Positions 10,362 to 21,352 of a DNA stretch of 64,000 nt are shown one piece after another. This stretch comes from Erwinia endophytica (lineage in GTDB: Bacteria; Pseudomonadota; Gammaproteobacteria; Enterobacterales; Enterobacteriaceae). Location: the NCBI RefSeq assembly GCF_009295515.1, contig NZ_RQVV01000054.1:62001-126000 (forward strand). The letters are read 5' to 3'. The stretch's first letter is position 1. Each line of letters begins with the position of its first letter. Both the position numbers and the translations under genes were made by a program. The notes beneath the pieces were generated by a model. The model was not told where the DNA came from and did not search any database. It worked only from the letters and a program-made list of their open reading frames with translations.

Positions 10362-11333
10362 ATGAACTTAGAACAGATAAACGAACTCACCGCGCAGGAT
10401 ATGGCGGACGTCAATACGACGATCCTGGAACAGCTGAATTCCGAGGTTTCCCTCATCAATCAGTTGGGTTACTACATTATTAGCAGTGGGGGTAAACGTA
10501 TCCGCCCGATGATCGCCGTGCTGGCTGCTCGAGCGCTAAATTACACAGGAAAACAACACGTTACTGTAGCCGCGCTGATTGAATTCATCCACACCGCCAC
10601 ATTGCTGCATGACGATGTCGTTGATGAATCGGACATGCGTCGCGGTAAGGCTACCGCTAATGCAGCTTTCGGCAACGCCGCCAGCGTGCTGGTCGGGGAT
10701 TTTATTTATACCCGCGCCTTCCAGATGATGACGAGTCTTGGATCGCTTCGCGTGCTGGCACTGATGTCCGAAGCGGTGAATGTGATTGCTGAAGGGGAAG
10801 TCATGCAGTTGATGAACTGTAACGACCCGGATATCACCGAAGAAAGCTACATGCGGGTGATCTACAGCAAAACGGCACGATTGTTTGAAGCGGCGGCACA
10901 GTCTTCCGCGATCCTCGCGTCTGCCACCCCGGAGCAAGAGAAATCATTACAGGATTATGGTCGATTTATTGGAACCGCTTTCCAGTTAATCGATGATTTA
11001 CTGGATTATAGCGCTGATGGAAAAACGTTGGGTAAGAATGTCGGCGATGATCTGAGCGAAGGAAAACCGACGCTGCCGCTGCTACATGCTATGCGTCACG
11101 GCACGCCCGAGCAGTCAGCGTTGATCCGGGGGGCGATTGAGCAGGGAAATGGTCGCCATTTGCTTGAATCTGTACTGGAAACGATGCACCAGTGCGGCTC
11201 TCTCGAATGGACACGTCGGTCCGCTGAAAAGGAAGCAGACAAAGCGATTGCTGCACTGAAAGTGTTACCTGAATCCCCCTGGCGCAGCGCGCTTGAAGCT
11301 CTGGCCCATATGTCAGTTCAACGCGAATTTTGA
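10362..11333 (+). CDS. ispB: Octaprenyl diphosphate synthase IspB
   Basis: A 323-residue trans-polyprenyl synthase that adds isoprene units to FPP to make the ubiquinone and menaquinone side chain. Both aspartate-rich motifs are present: DDVVDESD in LLHDDVVDESDMRRG (first) and LIDDLLDYSAD (second), plus GGKRIRP near the N-terminus for substrate binding. Length and context, divergent from rplU and followed by the Nlp regulator, match E. coli. The ATG at 10362 lacks a strong Shine-Dalgarno. A hairpin with T-run follows the stop. Confidence 0.97.
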   Translation: MNLEQINELTAQDMADVNTTILEQLNSEVSLINQLGYYIISSGGKRIRPMIAVLAARALNYTGKQHVTVAALIEFIHTATLLHDDVVDESDMRRGKATANAAFGNAASVLVGDFIYTRAFQMMTSLGSLRVLALMSEAVNVIAEGEVMQLMNCNDPDITEESYMRVIYSKTARLFEAAAQSSAILASATPEQEKSLQDYGRFIGTAFQLIDDLLDYSADGKTLGKNVGDDLSEGKPTLPLLHAMRHGTPEQSALIRGAIEQGNGRHLLESVLETMHQCGSLEWTRRSAEKEADKAIAALKVLPESPWRSALEALAHMSVQREF

Positions 11334-11338
11334 TGACT

Positions 11339-11364
11339 AAAAGCGCGGTTCTCTGCGCTTTTGC
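11339..11364 (+). terminator. Terminator after ispB
   Basis: AAAAGCG-CGGTTCTCTG-CGCTTTT followed by a T/C-rich tail, 5 nt after the ispB stop. Confidence 0.75.
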
Positions 11365-11548
11365 TCTTCTCCGCATTTTTTCTTTCCATATGCTCAGTTC
11401 CTGAGCGATACCGCAAACATTTCTCAACTCTTGCGTATCATCACGCAAAATTAGCGTTATCTTTTAGATAATACAGGAAATAACTGGAAATTTTCGGTAA
11501 CAGCTTCTATAACTATAAAAAGTATCGTGCACCATGGAGGAACAGCAC

Positions 11549-11809
11549 ATGCTTAACAAGAAAAAAGATTGGCATAATGCCGACATCATTGCCGGTTTAC
11601 GTAAACAGGGTACGTCACTTGCCGCCGTATCTCGTGAGGCGGGATTGAGTTCTTCAACCCTGGCGAACGCGCTATTCCGGCCCTGGCCTAAGGGAGAGTG
11701 GTTGATCGCTAATGCGTTATTAGTTCATCCCTCCGAAATCTGGCCCAGCCGGTATTTCGATCCCGTGACTCACACCCTGATAGATCGAAAGAAACTGATG
11801 AGGTCATAA
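11549..11809 (+). CDS. sfsB: Nlp/SfsB, Ner-like DNA-binding regulator
   Basis: An 86-residue protein of the Ner/Nlp family, small winged HTH proteins related to phage Mu Ner. The core DWHNADIIAGLRKQGTSLAA, LSSSTLANAL and RPWPKGEWLIANAL forms the HTH, and IWPSRYFDP closes it. An ATG at 11534 is also in frame, but GGAGG at 11536-11540 sits 8 nt before ATG 11549, which I prefer. In E. coli the equivalent gene stimulates maltose fermentation when overexpressed; its real targets are unclear. It converges on murA across a strong bidirectional terminator. Confidence 0.9.
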   Translation: MLNKKKDWHNADIIAGLRKQGTSLAAVSREAGLSSSTLANALFRPWPKGEWLIANALLVHPSEIWPSRYFDPVTHTLIDRKKLMRS

Positions 11810-11810
11810 A

Positions 11811-11849
11811 AAAAGGCCGGTAGAGAAACTGAGACTCTACCGGCCTTTC
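11811..11849. terminator. Bidirectional terminator between sfsB and murA
   Basis: A long stem (AAAGGCCGGTAGAG paired with CTCTACCGGCCTTT) flanked by A- and T-tracts serves both convergent genes. Confidence 0.92.
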
Positions 11850-11865
11850 TTCAGAATCAGAAAAT

Positions 11866-13146
<1,281 letters not shown>

Positions 13147-13202
13147 TCAGACATTCATTTTTACAACTCATCACGGCCAGCGCGATGGACACAGTGAACA
13201 GC

Positions 13203-13457
13203 TTAAAAACCGTTTAGCTTGCGGTCTCGCGCCCACTCTTCAGGGGTATACGTTTTAATTGATACCGCGTGGATGCGATTATCTGCGATATAAGCCATCA
13301 GCGGCGCATAGACCACCTGTTGCTTCTTCACACGGCTCAGCTCACCAAACAGTTCACCAACAGCGATAACCTGAAAGTGACTGCCATCGCCTGTTACGTG
13401 GACTTCCTGCAAAGGCAACGCGCCCATCAGCACGGATTGAATTTCACTCGTTTCCAT
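13203..13457 (-). CDS. ibaG: BolA-family protein IbaG
   Basis: 84 residues, one BolA/IbaG domain. The core [18 protein letters not shown] and the tail [13 protein letters not shown]-like segment ([15 protein letters not shown]) are visible. BolA-family proteins bind [2Fe-2S] clusters with monothiol glutaredoxin; the ligand His lies in the VTGDGSHF loop. In E. coli it is an acid-induced gene next to murA. It sits between the mla operon terminator and murA. Confidence 0.95.
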   Translation of the reverse strand: METSEIQSVLMGALPLQEVHVTGDGSHFQVIAVGELFGELSRVKKQQVVYAPLMAYIADNRIHAVSIKTYTPEEWARDRKLNGF

Positions 13458-13529
13458 GATGTATCTATTTTCAATTGAGGATTAACAGGCACACATCTTA
13501 GTAGAAAGTGCCACTATCTTAAACAAGCA

Positions 13530-13558
13530 AAAAAGCCCCAGCGGGAGCAAGGGCTTTC
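13530..13558 (-). terminator. Terminator of the mla operon
   Basis: Minus-strand stem AAAGCCC-(11-nt loop)-GGGGCTTT followed by TTTGC, 24 nt after the mlaB stop. Confidence 0.8.
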
Positions 13559-13581
13559 TTTGTTCAGTCAATAACGGCTGT

Positions 13582-13878
13582 TCAGACACGAGAAACGATA
13601 ATGTGCTGTAGGTTATACAGCGCAATCAGTGAATGGAGTTTATCCGTTATACCAGAAAACTGTGGTGTTTTGCCCTGCTGCAGGGAAATCTGTCGGAGAT
13701 GAACCAGTAAGGCCAGCCCCGATGAATCTACCCTTTCCAGAGCGGACACATCGATGGTATCGATCTGTTTCATCACTGATTCGCGCTGTGCCCACAACCC
13801 CAGCAATGTTTCCCGTTCCAACTCGCCGGAAAGATACAGCTGGTTCGCTTCTGCACGCCAGCTCAATTGCCCGTCCAT
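13582..13878 (-). CDS. mlaB: MlaB, STAS-domain subunit of the phospholipid transporter
   Basis: 98 residues from ATG 13878, a single cytoplasmic STAS domain that binds the MlaF ATPase and stabilises the MlaFEDB complex. The STAS signature IDVSALERVDSSGLALLVHL contains the conserved DSSG motif with Ser. The ATG overlaps the mlaC stop by one base (TAATG), indicating translational coupling. The open frame continues upstream into mlaC, but the internal start matches the family. Last gene of mlaFEDCB; the terminator follows. Confidence 0.96.
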   Translation of the reverse strand: MDGQLSWRAEANQLYLSGELERETLLGLWAQRESVMKQIDTIDVSALERVDSSGLALLVHLRQISLQQGKTPQFSGITDKLHSLIALYNLQHIIVSRV

Positions 13879-14513
13879 TACTGCTGTTTTTCCAAAGTGA
13901 TAGGATGACTCGCATAGGATTTCAGTAATTCTGTCAGGCCATTCACCCCTTTCTGACGTAGCACATCGCTCCATTCATTTTGCTTGGTGGTTATCATACT
14001 GACGCCTTCGGCAATCATATCGTAAGCCTGCCAGTCTCCCGTACGGCTGTTTTTGCGCCACTGGAAGTCAAGGCGAACCGGAGGCCGACCATTTGGATCG
14101 ATTATCGTCACCCGAATGGCAATAATGTTGTCATTGGCATACGGCTTTTCAGGCTCTATCTGGTAGGTCTGGCCGTTGTACATGGCCAGCGCCTGGCCGT
14201 AGGCCTGAGCAAGATAGTCGCCAAATGCTTTAAAATAAGCCTCACGCTGATCAGGCGTCGCCTCACGATAATAACGGCCCAGCACTAACGCGCCAGCATA
14301 CTTGATCTGCACATACGGCAGTAGCTCTTCACGGACGATCTGTCGCAAGTAGTTTGGATCCTGCTTGATTTTTGGCTGTTCATTTTTTAAACGGGTGAAA
14401 ACTTTCCCCGCCGCCTCATTCATCAATTGATAAGGATTCGTTTGATCTGCTGCCGCATGTGCTGCAACCGGAGCAATAACCAGCATTGCCACCATCAGGA
14501 AACGTTTAAACAT
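13878..14513 (-). CDS. mlaC: MlaC, periplasmic phospholipid carrier
   Basis: 211 residues with a cleavable signal peptide ([21 protein letters not shown]) and a Tol-Tol-Ttg2 fold. MlaC ferries phospholipids between the outer-membrane MlaA-OmpC complex and inner-membrane MlaFEDB to keep the outer leaflet free of phospholipid. Recognisable family stretches are [20 protein letters not shown] and [18 protein letters not shown]. Its ATG overlaps the mlaD stop by one base (TAATG) and its stop overlaps mlaB the same way. Confidence 0.97.
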   Translation of the reverse strand: MFKRFLMVAMLVIAPVAAHAAADQTNPYQLMNEAAGKVFTRLKNEQPKIKQDPNYLRQIVREELLPYVQIKYAGALVLGRYYREATPDQREAYFKAFGDYLAQAYGQALAMYNGQTYQIEPEKPYANDNIIAIRVTIIDPNGRPPVRLDFQWRKNSRTGDWQAYDMIAEGVSMITTKQNEWSDVLRQKGVNGLTELLKSYASHPITLEKQQ

Positions 14514-15079
14514 TACTTGCCCTCTTGAGGATTAGTCGTTGCCGCCGGCACCGGTTGCCCATTGGTTTCCGATGTCGCCGACGAAGAATTTTTATTGTCA
14601 TTACTGTTGCCAGGGCCACTCTTATACAAGAACTGACCAATCAAATCTTCCAGCACCATGGCGGATTTAGTGTCTTGTATCGTGCTACCGTCTTTAAGCA
14701 TCGACGTACCCATCTCAGGATCGTCAAACCCCACGTTCAACGCCAGGTATTGCTCCCCCAATAAACCGGAGGTTCTCACAGCCAGCGAACTGGTATCCGG
14801 TAACTGGTCGTATTTTTTATCAATGTCCATGCTGACGCGCGGGGAATAGGTTTTGTTATCCAACTCAATGTCCGTGACCCGGCCAATCACCACACCGCCA
14901 ATTTTGACCGGGGAACCGACTTTCAATCCACCAACATTGTCGAAGATAGCGTAGAGTCGCCAGGTAGGCTCACTCCCCAGGGACTTAAGATCAGCCACCC
15001 TCAGGCAGAGGAACAGCGCAGCACACAGCGCCAGAAGTAAAAAAACGCCTACCCAAATTTCGCTTTTTTTCGTTTGCAT
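14513..15079 (-). CDS. mlaD: MlaD, MCE-domain inner-membrane substrate-binding subunit
   Basis: 188 residues from ATG 15079 ([11 protein letters not shown]). One N-terminal transmembrane helix (about 8-27) is followed by a single MCE domain (about 40-115, [20 protein letters not shown]) and helix [11 protein letters not shown], which forms the hydrophobic pore of the MlaD hexamer. The Asn/Ser/Thr-rich C-terminal tail is poorly conserved, as usual. Five codons upstream are open, but this start fits the family. It begins 4 nt after the mlaE stop. Confidence 0.96.
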   Translation of the reverse strand: MQTKKSEIWVGVFLLLALCAALFLCLRVADLKSLGSEPTWRLYAIFDNVGGLKVGSPVKIGGVVIGRVTDIELDNKTYSPRVSMDIDKKYDQLPDTSSLAVRTSGLLGEQYLALNVGFDDPEMGTSMLKDGSTIQDTKSAMVLEDLIGQFLYKSGPGNSNDNKNSSSATSETNGQPVPAATTNPQEGK

Positions 15080-15083
15080 TGCA

Positions 15084-15866
15084 TCAATTCCCAAACATCA
15101 GTGCTGTTAGCACAAAATCTAAACCGAGTACCGCCAGAGAAGCATGTACCACAGTGCGCGTCGTAGCCCGGCTAATTCCTTCAGAGGTTGGAATCGCATC
15201 GTAGCCGTTGAAGAGGGCAATCCAGGTCACCGTAAAGGCGAAGACAGCACTTTTGATAATACAGTTGACAATATCAGCCCGCACATCGACCGCATTCTGC
15301 ATTGCCGACCAGAAAAAGCCAGAATCAATCCCCTTCCAACTCACGCCGACCATTGCCCCACCGATGATCCCAACGGACACAAAGATCAATGTCAGCAACG
15401 GCATACTAATAAACCCGGCCCAAAAGCGCGGTGAAATAATCCGACGCAATGGATCGACCGCCATCATTTCCATGCTGGAAAGTTGTTCAGTCGCCTTCAT
15501 CAGCCCAATCTCGGCGGTCAATGCTGAACCCGCCCGCCCCGCGAACAGTAGCGCGGTCACCACCGGTCCCAGTTCACGCAAGAGTGACAGCGCCACCAGC
15601 ATTCCCAGGCTGCTATCAGCACCATAAGTGTTTAAAACCAGATAGCCCTGCAATCCGAGCACCATGCCGATAAACAAGCCGGAAACTACAATGATCAACA
15701 GCGACATAACCCCGATACTGTATAGCTGTTTCACCACCAGCGGCGCATGCTTACGGAAACGCGGCACTCCCACCAATGCATGAAACAACATGAGTCCGGC
15801 GCGACCAAACGAGGCGCAGGTATTGATTCCCTGGCGCCCCAAAGACGCCAGTGCACGTAGAAACAT
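15084..15866 (-). CDS. mlaE: MlaE, permease of the phospholipid transporter
   Basis: 260 residues of a hydrophobic MlaE/Ttg2B permease with about five membrane helices. Conserved parts are [14 protein letters not shown], the [26 protein letters not shown]-type loop with ELGP and GR(A/V)GS motifs, and [15 protein letters not shown]-like C-terminal helices ([20 protein letters not shown]). It dimerises inside the MlaD hexamer and couples to MlaF. Located 7 nt after mlaF. Confidence 0.97.
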   Translation of the reverse strand: MFLRALASLGRQGINTCASFGRAGLMLFHALVGVPRFRKHAPLVVKQLYSIGVMSLLIIVVSGLFIGMVLGLQGYLVLNTYGADSSLGMLVALSLLRELGPVVTALLFAGRAGSALTAEIGLMKATEQLSSMEMMAVDPLRRIISPRFWAGFISMPLLTLIFVSVGIIGGAMVGVSWKGIDSGFFWSAMQNAVDVRADIVNCIIKSAVFAFTVTWIALFNGYDAIPTSEGISRATTRTVVHASLAVLGLDFVLTALMFGN

Positions 15867-15873
15867 CAGTTTT

Positions 15874-16686
15874 TTAACTCCCTGAACTGGTTAAATCTTG
15901 CAGATAATCGCCTGCGGGGAAACGAAACGGTACCGGACCATCCGCAATACCATCAATAAACTGGCGCACCCGGGGATCCGCTTCCTCACGCAGAGCTTTC
16001 GCCGTTCCCTGAGCTATCACCCTCTGATCAGCAATGATATACGCATAGTCAGCAATACTCAGTACTTCAGGCACATCGTGGGAAACCACAATACAGGTCA
16101 TACCAAGAGAATGATTCAACTCATCAATGAGTTTGACCAGTACCCCCATCGTAATCGGGTCCTGGCCGACAAACGGCTCATCAAACATGATCAGATCAGG
16201 TTCTAATGCAATAGCCCTGGCCAGCGCCGCGCGACGCGCCATTCCACCTGAAAGCTCCGAGGGTTTCAACTGTGCTGCGCCTCGTAACCCCACCGCTTCC
16301 AACTTCATCATCACCGTGCTGTGTAACAATGGCGGTGGTAATTGCGTGTGTTCGCGCAACGGCCAGGCAACGTTATCAAAGACGGTAAGATCCGTAAACA
16401 AGGCGCCGGATTGAAAAAGCATGCTCATTTTCTTGCGCACTTCATACAATCGGGAACGCGACAGACTGGGAATATTTTCACCGTTGAACCATATTTCACC
16501 GCTGTCCGGCCGCAACTGACCGCCAATCAGACGTAACAAAGTCGTCTTACCAATACCTGAAGGTCCCATAATAGCGGTGACTTTCCCTCTGGGCACTGTA
16601 AGCGAGATGTTATCGAAAACCGGCCGGTCCCCACGAGCGAAGCTGACGCCGCGGACCTCTACCAAATTCGTCTCCGTCTGGCCCAT
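15874..16686 (-). CDS. mlaF: MlaF, ATPase of the phospholipid transporter
   Basis: 270-residue ABC ATPase. Walker [11 protein letters not shown]-loop [10 protein letters not shown], signature [14 protein letters not shown], Walker [14 protein letters not shown] and the switch His in VVSHD are all intact. First gene of the operon; its ATG 16686 is preceded by GAGGT at good spacing. The 230-nt gap upstream is shared with divergent yrbG and must contain both promoters, although no strong -35/-10 pair stood out. Confidence 0.97.
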   Translation of the reverse strand: MGQTETNLVEVRGVSFARGDRPVFDNISLTVPRGKVTAIMGPSGIGKTTLLRLIGGQLRPDSGEIWFNGENIPSLSRSRLYEVRKKMSMLFQSGALFTDLTVFDNVAWPLREHTQLPPPLLHSTVMMKLEAVGLRGAAQLKPSELSGGMARRAALARAIALEPDLIMFDEPFVGQDPITMGVLVKLIDELNHSLGMTCIVVSHDVPEVLSIADYAYIIADQRVIAQGTAKALREEADPRVRQFIDGIADGPVPFRFPAGDYLQDLTSSGS

Positions 16687-16916
16687 AGTTACCTCTTATC
16701 CTCTTTTTCAGGCAGTTAATTTATCTTCGATGGTAGCGCATAACTGATAAGACAGAACACTTTTACAGAAACTTACTTCGAAGACGTGGCTAAAGTTGGC
16801 ATAAGTTTTACTTTTTGCTTTCAGACCGTCAAAATCAGCGCATTATTTTTACCTTCTTGTTGCTTTATACGTCGTGCAAGGTGAGCCGACGATTATCCCC
16901 ATTCAAAGGACATTTC

Positions 16917-17897
16917 ATGCTCGTAGCTATAGCACTATTGATTATCGGTTTGGTCCTGCTGGTATATGGTGCAGATCGTCTGGTATTCAGCGCAGCCATT
17001 CTTTGCCGCGCCATGGGCATTCCCCCTCTGATCATCGGTATGACCGTCGTTGGCATCGGCACTTCGCTACCCGAACTCATCGTCTCCTTCTCTGCTGCCA
17101 CTCACGGTCAGATGGATATCGCCGTCGGTACTGCGATAGGCTCGAATATCACCAATATTCTGTTAATCCTGGGGGGTGCCGCGCTGCTTCATCCCCTCAC
17201 CGTCCATTCGAATTTAATTCGTCGTGAACTTCCGCTGATGCTGTTGGTCACTCTGCTGTGTGGTGTGATGCTGCTTGATAACACGCTCAGCCGCGGCGAC
17301 GGAGTGGCAATGATCGCCATCGCGGTGGCTTATCTGCTGTTTATTATAAAAATTGCCCGTAAAGCCGAACGTGACGATAACGATTCACTCACTCGCGAAC
17401 AATTGGCCGAACTGCCACGGGACGATGCGGGCAACACCGTGGCGTTCTTATGGCTAGGCGTCGCCCTGCTCATTCTGCCAATGTCGACCAGGATGGTTAT
17501 CGACAATGCCACGGTCATCGCGAACTACTTTGAGATCAGCGAACTGGTTATCGGCCTGACGATTATCTCGGTGGGAACCAGTCTGCCAGAGCTGGCGACA
17601 GTGATTGCCGGGGCGATGAAAGGCGAAGACGATATCGCCATCGGTAACCTGATTGGTTCTAACATCTACAATATTGTTATCGTGCTTGGCATTCCGGCAC
17701 TGATTCATCCTGGCCGTGTTGATATGCACGCTTTTACTCGTGATTATTGGGTCATGTTGGGCGTCAGCGCCCTGTTTACGCTTATCTGCTTACAGCGCCG
17801 CCGCTGTATTGGCCGAAGAGCGGGCACCTTGCTGTTGTGCGGCTTTGTTGCCTGGGTTGCGGTACTTTACAGCCTGCCCTCGGCTACCCTCTGGTAA
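16917..17897 (+). CDS. yrbG: YrbG, Na+/Ca2+ exchanger family membrane protein
   Basis: 326 residues from ATG 16917, preceded by AAAGGA. Ten predicted membrane helices form two inverted halves, each with the exchanger alpha-repeat: GIGTSLPELIVS with SNITNILLILG in the first, and SVGTSLPELATV with GSNIYNIVIVLG in the second. The CaCA family swaps cations across the inner membrane; the physiological role in enterobacteria is unsettled. Open frame upstream to 16815 is unlike the family. It heads the kds-lpt gene cluster. Confidence 0.95.
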   Translation: MLVAIALLIIGLVLLVYGADRLVFSAAILCRAMGIPPLIIGMTVVGIGTSLPELIVSFSAATHGQMDIAVGTAIGSNITNILLILGGAALLHPLTVHSNLIRRELPLMLLVTLLCGVMLLDNTLSRGDGVAMIAIAVAYLLFIIKIARKAERDDNDSLTREQLAELPRDDAGNTVAFLWLGVALLILPMSTRMVIDNATVIANYFEISELVIGLTIISVGTSLPELATVIAGAMKGEDDIAIGNLIGSNIYNIVIVLGIPALIHPGRVDMHAFTRDYWVMLGVSALFTLICLQRRRCIGRRAGTLLLCGFVAWVAVLYSLPSATLW

Positions 17898-17912
17898 TAA
17901 GGATTGGAAATT

Positions 17913-18887
17913 ATGACACTTGTTGCTTTCGATTTTCAGCAAGCAGGAAAAGATGTCCTGGATATTGAACGCCAGGGTCTGGAGCAGCTCGATCAGTACA
18001 TTAACGACGACTTTACCGAAGCCTGTAAGCGCATTGACCACTGCATGGGAAAAGTGGTGGTGATGGGCATGGGTAAGTCAGGCCATATTGGAAAAAAAAT
18101 GGCGGCGACCTTCGCCAGCACCGGTACCCCGGCTTTTTTTGTCCATCCGGCGGAAGCCAGCCACGGCGACCTGGGCATGGTCAGCGCAGGCGATATCGTC
18201 ATTGCCATTTCCAACTCCGGCGAATCCGCCGAGATTCTGGCGCTGATCCCGGTGCTTAAACGCTTGCATGTGTCACTGATATGCATGACCAGCCGCCCGG
18301 AGAGCGCAATGGGGCGTGCTGCTGATATCCATCTGTGTGTTAAAGTACCGCAGGAAGCCTGCCCACTGGGCCTGGCTCCTACCGCCAGCACCACCGCAAT
18401 GCTGGTAATGGGCGATGCGCTGGCGGTCGCCCTGCTGAGGGCCCGGGGATTCACCGCCGAAGACTTCGCGCTGTCCCATCCTGGCGGTGCACTGGGCCGT
18501 AAGTTGCTACTGACGGTTAATGATATTATGCACAGCGGTGATGAAATCCCTCATGTCAGCAGTGACGCGTCGCTGCGTGATGCGCTGCTGGAGATCACCC
18601 GTAAAAATATGGGTATGACGGTTATTTGTAACGATTTGATGAAAATTGAAGGTGTTTTCACCGATGGTGACCTGCGGCGGGTATTCGATATGGGCATTGA
18701 TATCCAGCATGCCAGCATCGCCAGCGTGATGACACCAGGCGGCATTCGGGTACGCCCGAACACACTGGCGGTTGATGCCCTGAATCTGATGCAAAATCGT
18801 AATATCACCGCCGTAATGGTCGCTGACGGCGATTTGCTACTCGGCGTGGTACACATGCATGACATGCTGCGTGCTGGTGTCGTTTAA
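17913..18887 (+). CDS. kdsD: D-arabinose 5-phosphate isomerase KdsD
   Basis: 324 residues from ATG 17913; AAGGA at 17899-17903 supports this over the in-frame TTG at 17904. It converts ribulose 5-phosphate to arabinose 5-phosphate for Kdo, the inner core sugar of LPS. An N-terminal SIS domain (about 30-180: GMGKSGHIGKKMAATFASTG, SNSGESAE) is followed by two CBS domains (about 205-324: GMTVICND, FTDGDLRR). The gene is 15 nt after yrbG and 17 nt before kdsC, the next-but-one enzyme of the same pathway. Confidence 0.97.
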   Translation: MTLVAFDFQQAGKDVLDIERQGLEQLDQYINDDFTEACKRIDHCMGKVVVMGMGKSGHIGKKMAATFASTGTPAFFVHPAEASHGDLGMVSAGDIVIAISNSGESAEILALIPVLKRLHVSLICMTSRPESAMGRAADIHLCVKVPQEACPLGLAPTASTTAMLVMGDALAVALLRARGFTAEDFALSHPGGALGRKLLLTVNDIMHSGDEIPHVSSDASLRDALLEITRKNMGMTVICNDLMKIEGVFTDGDLRRVFDMGIDIQHASIASVMTPGGIRVRPNTLAVDALNLMQNRNITAVMVADGDLLLGVVHMHDMLRAGVV

Positions 18888-18904
18888 CAAGGAACCGAAG
18901 AAAA

Positions 18905-19471
18905 ATGAGCAGTGCTGCGAGCTGGATTGAAACTTGTTATGGCAAAGTAAGCCTGGATGTGATGACCCGTGCGCGTCAGGTTAAATTACTGATTTGCGAC
19001 GTGGATGGCGTGATGTCCGACGGTTTGATTTATCAGGGGAATAATGGTGAAGAGTTGAAAGCCTTTAACGTGCGTGACGGCTATGGCATTCACTGCCTGC
19101 TGGCCTCGGACGTGGAGGTCGCTATTATTACCGGCCGCAAAGCAAAATTACTGGAAGACCGTTGTGCGACGCTGGGAATTACCCATCTTTACCAGGGGCA
19201 GTCCGATAAGACTTTGGCCTTCCGCGAACTTCTGGATAAACTGTCGCTTCAGACAGAACAAGTGGCTTATATTGGCGACGACTTGATCGACTGGCCAGTC
19301 ATGGCAGAAGTGGGGCTAAGTGTCACCGTGGCGGATGCGCACCCACTACTGATCCCCCGCGCTGACTATGTCACCCGACTGGCAGGCGGCCGCGGAGCAG
19401 TACGCGAAATTTGTGATCTGATTTTGATTGCACAGGATAAGTTTGATAAGGCCAAAGGACAGTCTGTATGA
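18905..19471 (+). CDS. kdsC: Kdo-8-phosphate phosphatase KdsC
   Basis: 188 residues, HAD superfamily class C0. Motif I is CDVDGVMSDG (nucleophile and acid Asp), motif II TGRK, and motif IV YIGDDLIDWPVM. It releases phosphate from Kdo-8-P, preparing Kdo for activation and transfer onto lipid A. Its stop overlaps the lptC start by 4 nt (ATGA), so Kdo synthesis and LPS export proteins are translationally linked, as in E. coli. Confidence 0.97.
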   Translation: MSSAASWIETCYGKVSLDVMTRARQVKLLICDVDGVMSDGLIYQGNNGEELKAFNVRDGYGIHCLLASDVEVAIITGRKAKLLEDRCATLGITHLYQGQSDKTLAFRELLDKLSLQTEQVAYIGDDLIDWPVMAEVGLSVTVADAHPLLIPRADYVTRLAGGRGAVREICDLILIAQDKFDKAKGQSV

Positions 19472-20043
19472 GTAAAACAAAGCGTTGGATTACGCTATTA
19501 CTGGCCCTGGTTGCCATTGTGCTTATCGGCTGGAACCTGGCTGGCGAGGATAACAACACCGTCCCGGCGGCTGGAAACGCGCAGGAACCAACCTATACCA
19601 GTCAGCGCTCCAATACCGTGGTTTATAACCCGCAGGGCGCCCTGAGCTACAGGCTGATTTCTGATAAAGTGACCTACTTTTCCACCGATGCAGTGAGCTG
19701 GTTCGATAATCCAGTGATGACCACATTCGATACAAACAAAATCCCGACCTGGTCTGTACGGGCGGACAAAGCCAAGCTAACGAACGATCGCATGCTGTAC
19801 CTTTACGGTCATGTAGAGGTCAACAGCCTGACACAGGATGCCCAACTTCAGAGAATTAAAACTGATAACGCCGTGGTCAATCTCGTCACGCAGGATGTCG
19901 CCTCAGACGATCAGGTGACGCTTTATGGTAGTAGCTTTAACTCTACCGGTATGAAAATGCGTGGGAATCTACGGAAGAAAACTGCCGAGTTGATTGAAAA
20001 GGTCAAAACCTCCTATGAAATTCAAAATGCAAAACAACCTTAA
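19468..20043 (+). CDS. lptC: LptC, inner-membrane anchor of the LPS bridge
   Basis: 191 residues: one N-terminal transmembrane helix (WITLLLALVAIVLIGWNLAG) then a periplasmic beta-jellyroll (YNPQGALSYRLISDKVTYFS ... LYGHVEVNSL). LptC receives LPS from LptB2FG and passes it to LptA. The Lpt jellyroll continues into LptA, and the lptA start lies 29 nt inside the lptC 3' end, in another frame. Confidence 0.96.
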   Translation: MSKTKRWITLLLALVAIVLIGWNLAGEDNNTVPAAGNAQEPTYTSQRSNTVVYNPQGALSYRLISDKVTYFSTDAVSWFDNPVMTTFDTNKIPTWSVRADKAKLTNDRMLYLYGHVEVNSLTQDAQLQRIKTDNAVVNLVTQDVASDDQVTLYGSSFNSTGMKMRGNLRKKTAELIEKVKTSYEIQNAKQP

Positions 20044-20572
20044 GTTATTGACGCTCGGCCTGCTGCTGACTGCCAGCCTGCCAGCCTTTGCCCTGACAGG
20101 TGATTCGGACAAACCGGTCAATGTGGATTCCGAGAACCAGTCTCTGGACATGCAGGGTAACGTGGCGACCTTCACCGGGAAGGTCGTCGTCACTCAAGGT
20201 TCGATCAAGATAACCGCCGATAAAGTCGTGGTCACTCGTCCCGGCGGCGACAGTAACAAGACGCTTGTTGATGCTTACGGCAGCCCCGCGACCTTCTACC
20301 AGATGCAAGACAATGGTAAACCGGTACAAGGTCACGCTCAAAAGATGCACTATGATCTGGCGAGAGATTTCGTCGAACTGACGGGGAACGCCTATCTGGA
20401 ACAGTTGGACAGCAACGTGAAAGGCGATCGCATCACTTATTTGGTGAAAGAACAAAAAATGCAAGCCTATGGCAACACGGGCAAACGCGTCACCACCGTA
20501 CTGGTTCCTTCGCAGCTGCAGGATAAGGGAACCCAATCCGGGCAGAAACAAAAACAGAAAAAGAGTAACTAA
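20015..20572 (+). CDS. lptA: LptA, periplasmic LPS bridge protein
   Basis: 186 residues from ATG 20015 with signal peptide ending LPAFA. The OstA-like jellyroll is seen in SENQSLDMQGNVATFTGKVV, ADKVVVTRPGG, YGSPATFYQMQDNGKPVQGH and LTGNAYLEQLDSNVKGDRIT. LptA multimers bridge the periplasm between LptC and LptD. The basic, Gln/Lys-rich tail (QKQKQKKSN) is typical in nature though not in sequence. An upstream in-frame ATG at 19994 would spoil the signal peptide. lptB starts 6 nt after the stop. Confidence 0.97.
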   Translation: MKFKMQNNLKLLTLGLLLTASLPAFALTGDSDKPVNVDSENQSLDMQGNVATFTGKVVVTQGSIKITADKVVVTRPGGDSNKTLVDAYGSPATFYQMQDNGKPVQGHAQKMHYDLARDFVELTGNAYLEQLDSNVKGDRITYLVKEQKMQAYGNTGKRVTTVLVPSQLQDKGTQSGQKQKQKKSN

Positions 20573-20578
20573 TTAACT

Positions 20579-21304
20579 ATGGCGACTTTAATTGCAGAAA
20601 ACCTGGCGAAGGCCTACAAGGGTCGTCGTGTGGTCGAGGATGTCAGCCTGCAGGTCAAATCCGGCGAAATTGTCGGCCTGCTTGGCCCCAACGGGGCAGG
20701 CAAAACCACCACCTTCTACATGGTGGTGGGTATTGTGCCACGTGATGCGGGGCGTATCGTCATTGATGATGAAGACATCAGTGTTCTGCCACTGCACGCC
20801 CGCGCCCGACGAGGCATTGGCTATCTGCCGCAGGAAGCCTCCATTTTTCGCCGACTGAGCGTGTATAACAACCTGATGGCCGTTCTGCAGATCCGCGACG
20901 ATCTGACCAGAGAGCAACGTGAAGATCGCGCGAACGAACTGATGAATGAGTTCCATATTGAGCATCTTCGCAACAGCCTGGGACAGGCGCTGTCTGGCGG
21001 TGAGCGGCGTCGGGTGGAAATAGCCCGCGCGCTGGCAGCCAATCCGAAATTTATCCTACTGGATGAACCCTTTGCCGGCGTTGACCCGATTTCAGTTATC
21101 GATATCAAGAAGATCATTGAGCATCTGCGCGACAGTGGACTGGGAGTGCTTATCACTGACCATAACGTGCGTGAAACGTTGGCCGTCTGTGAGCGGGCAT
21201 ACATTGTCAGCCAGGGGCACTTGATCGCCCATGGTTCACCAGAGCAAATCCTGGCAGATGAACAAGTTAAGCGAGTCTATTTGGGCGAAGAGTTCAGACT
21301 CTGA
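20579..21304 (+). CDS. lptB: LptB, ATPase of the LPS exporter
   Basis: 241-residue ABC ATPase driving LPS extraction by LptB2FG. Walker [11 protein letters not shown]-loop [12 protein letters not shown], signature [14 protein letters not shown], Walker [14 protein letters not shown] and switch His in ITDHNVRE are intact. The C-terminus [11 protein letters not shown] is the conserved LptB tail. rpoN follows after 48 nt with no terminator in between, so some rpoN expression may come from here. Confidence 0.98.
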   Translation: MATLIAENLAKAYKGRRVVEDVSLQVKSGEIVGLLGPNGAGKTTTFYMVVGIVPRDAGRIVIDDEDISVLPLHARARRGIGYLPQEASIFRRLSVYNNLMAVLQIRDDLTREQREDRANELMNEFHIEHLRNSLGQALSGGERRRVEIARALAANPKFILLDEPFAGVDPISVIDIKKIIEHLRDSGLGVLITDHNVRETLAVCERAYIVSQGHLIAHGSPEQILADEQVKRVYLGEEFRL

Positions 21305-21352
21305 TAAGGTGTTAAAACCAGGTAAGATTTTTAAGGAATTGGTATCCTGAAT

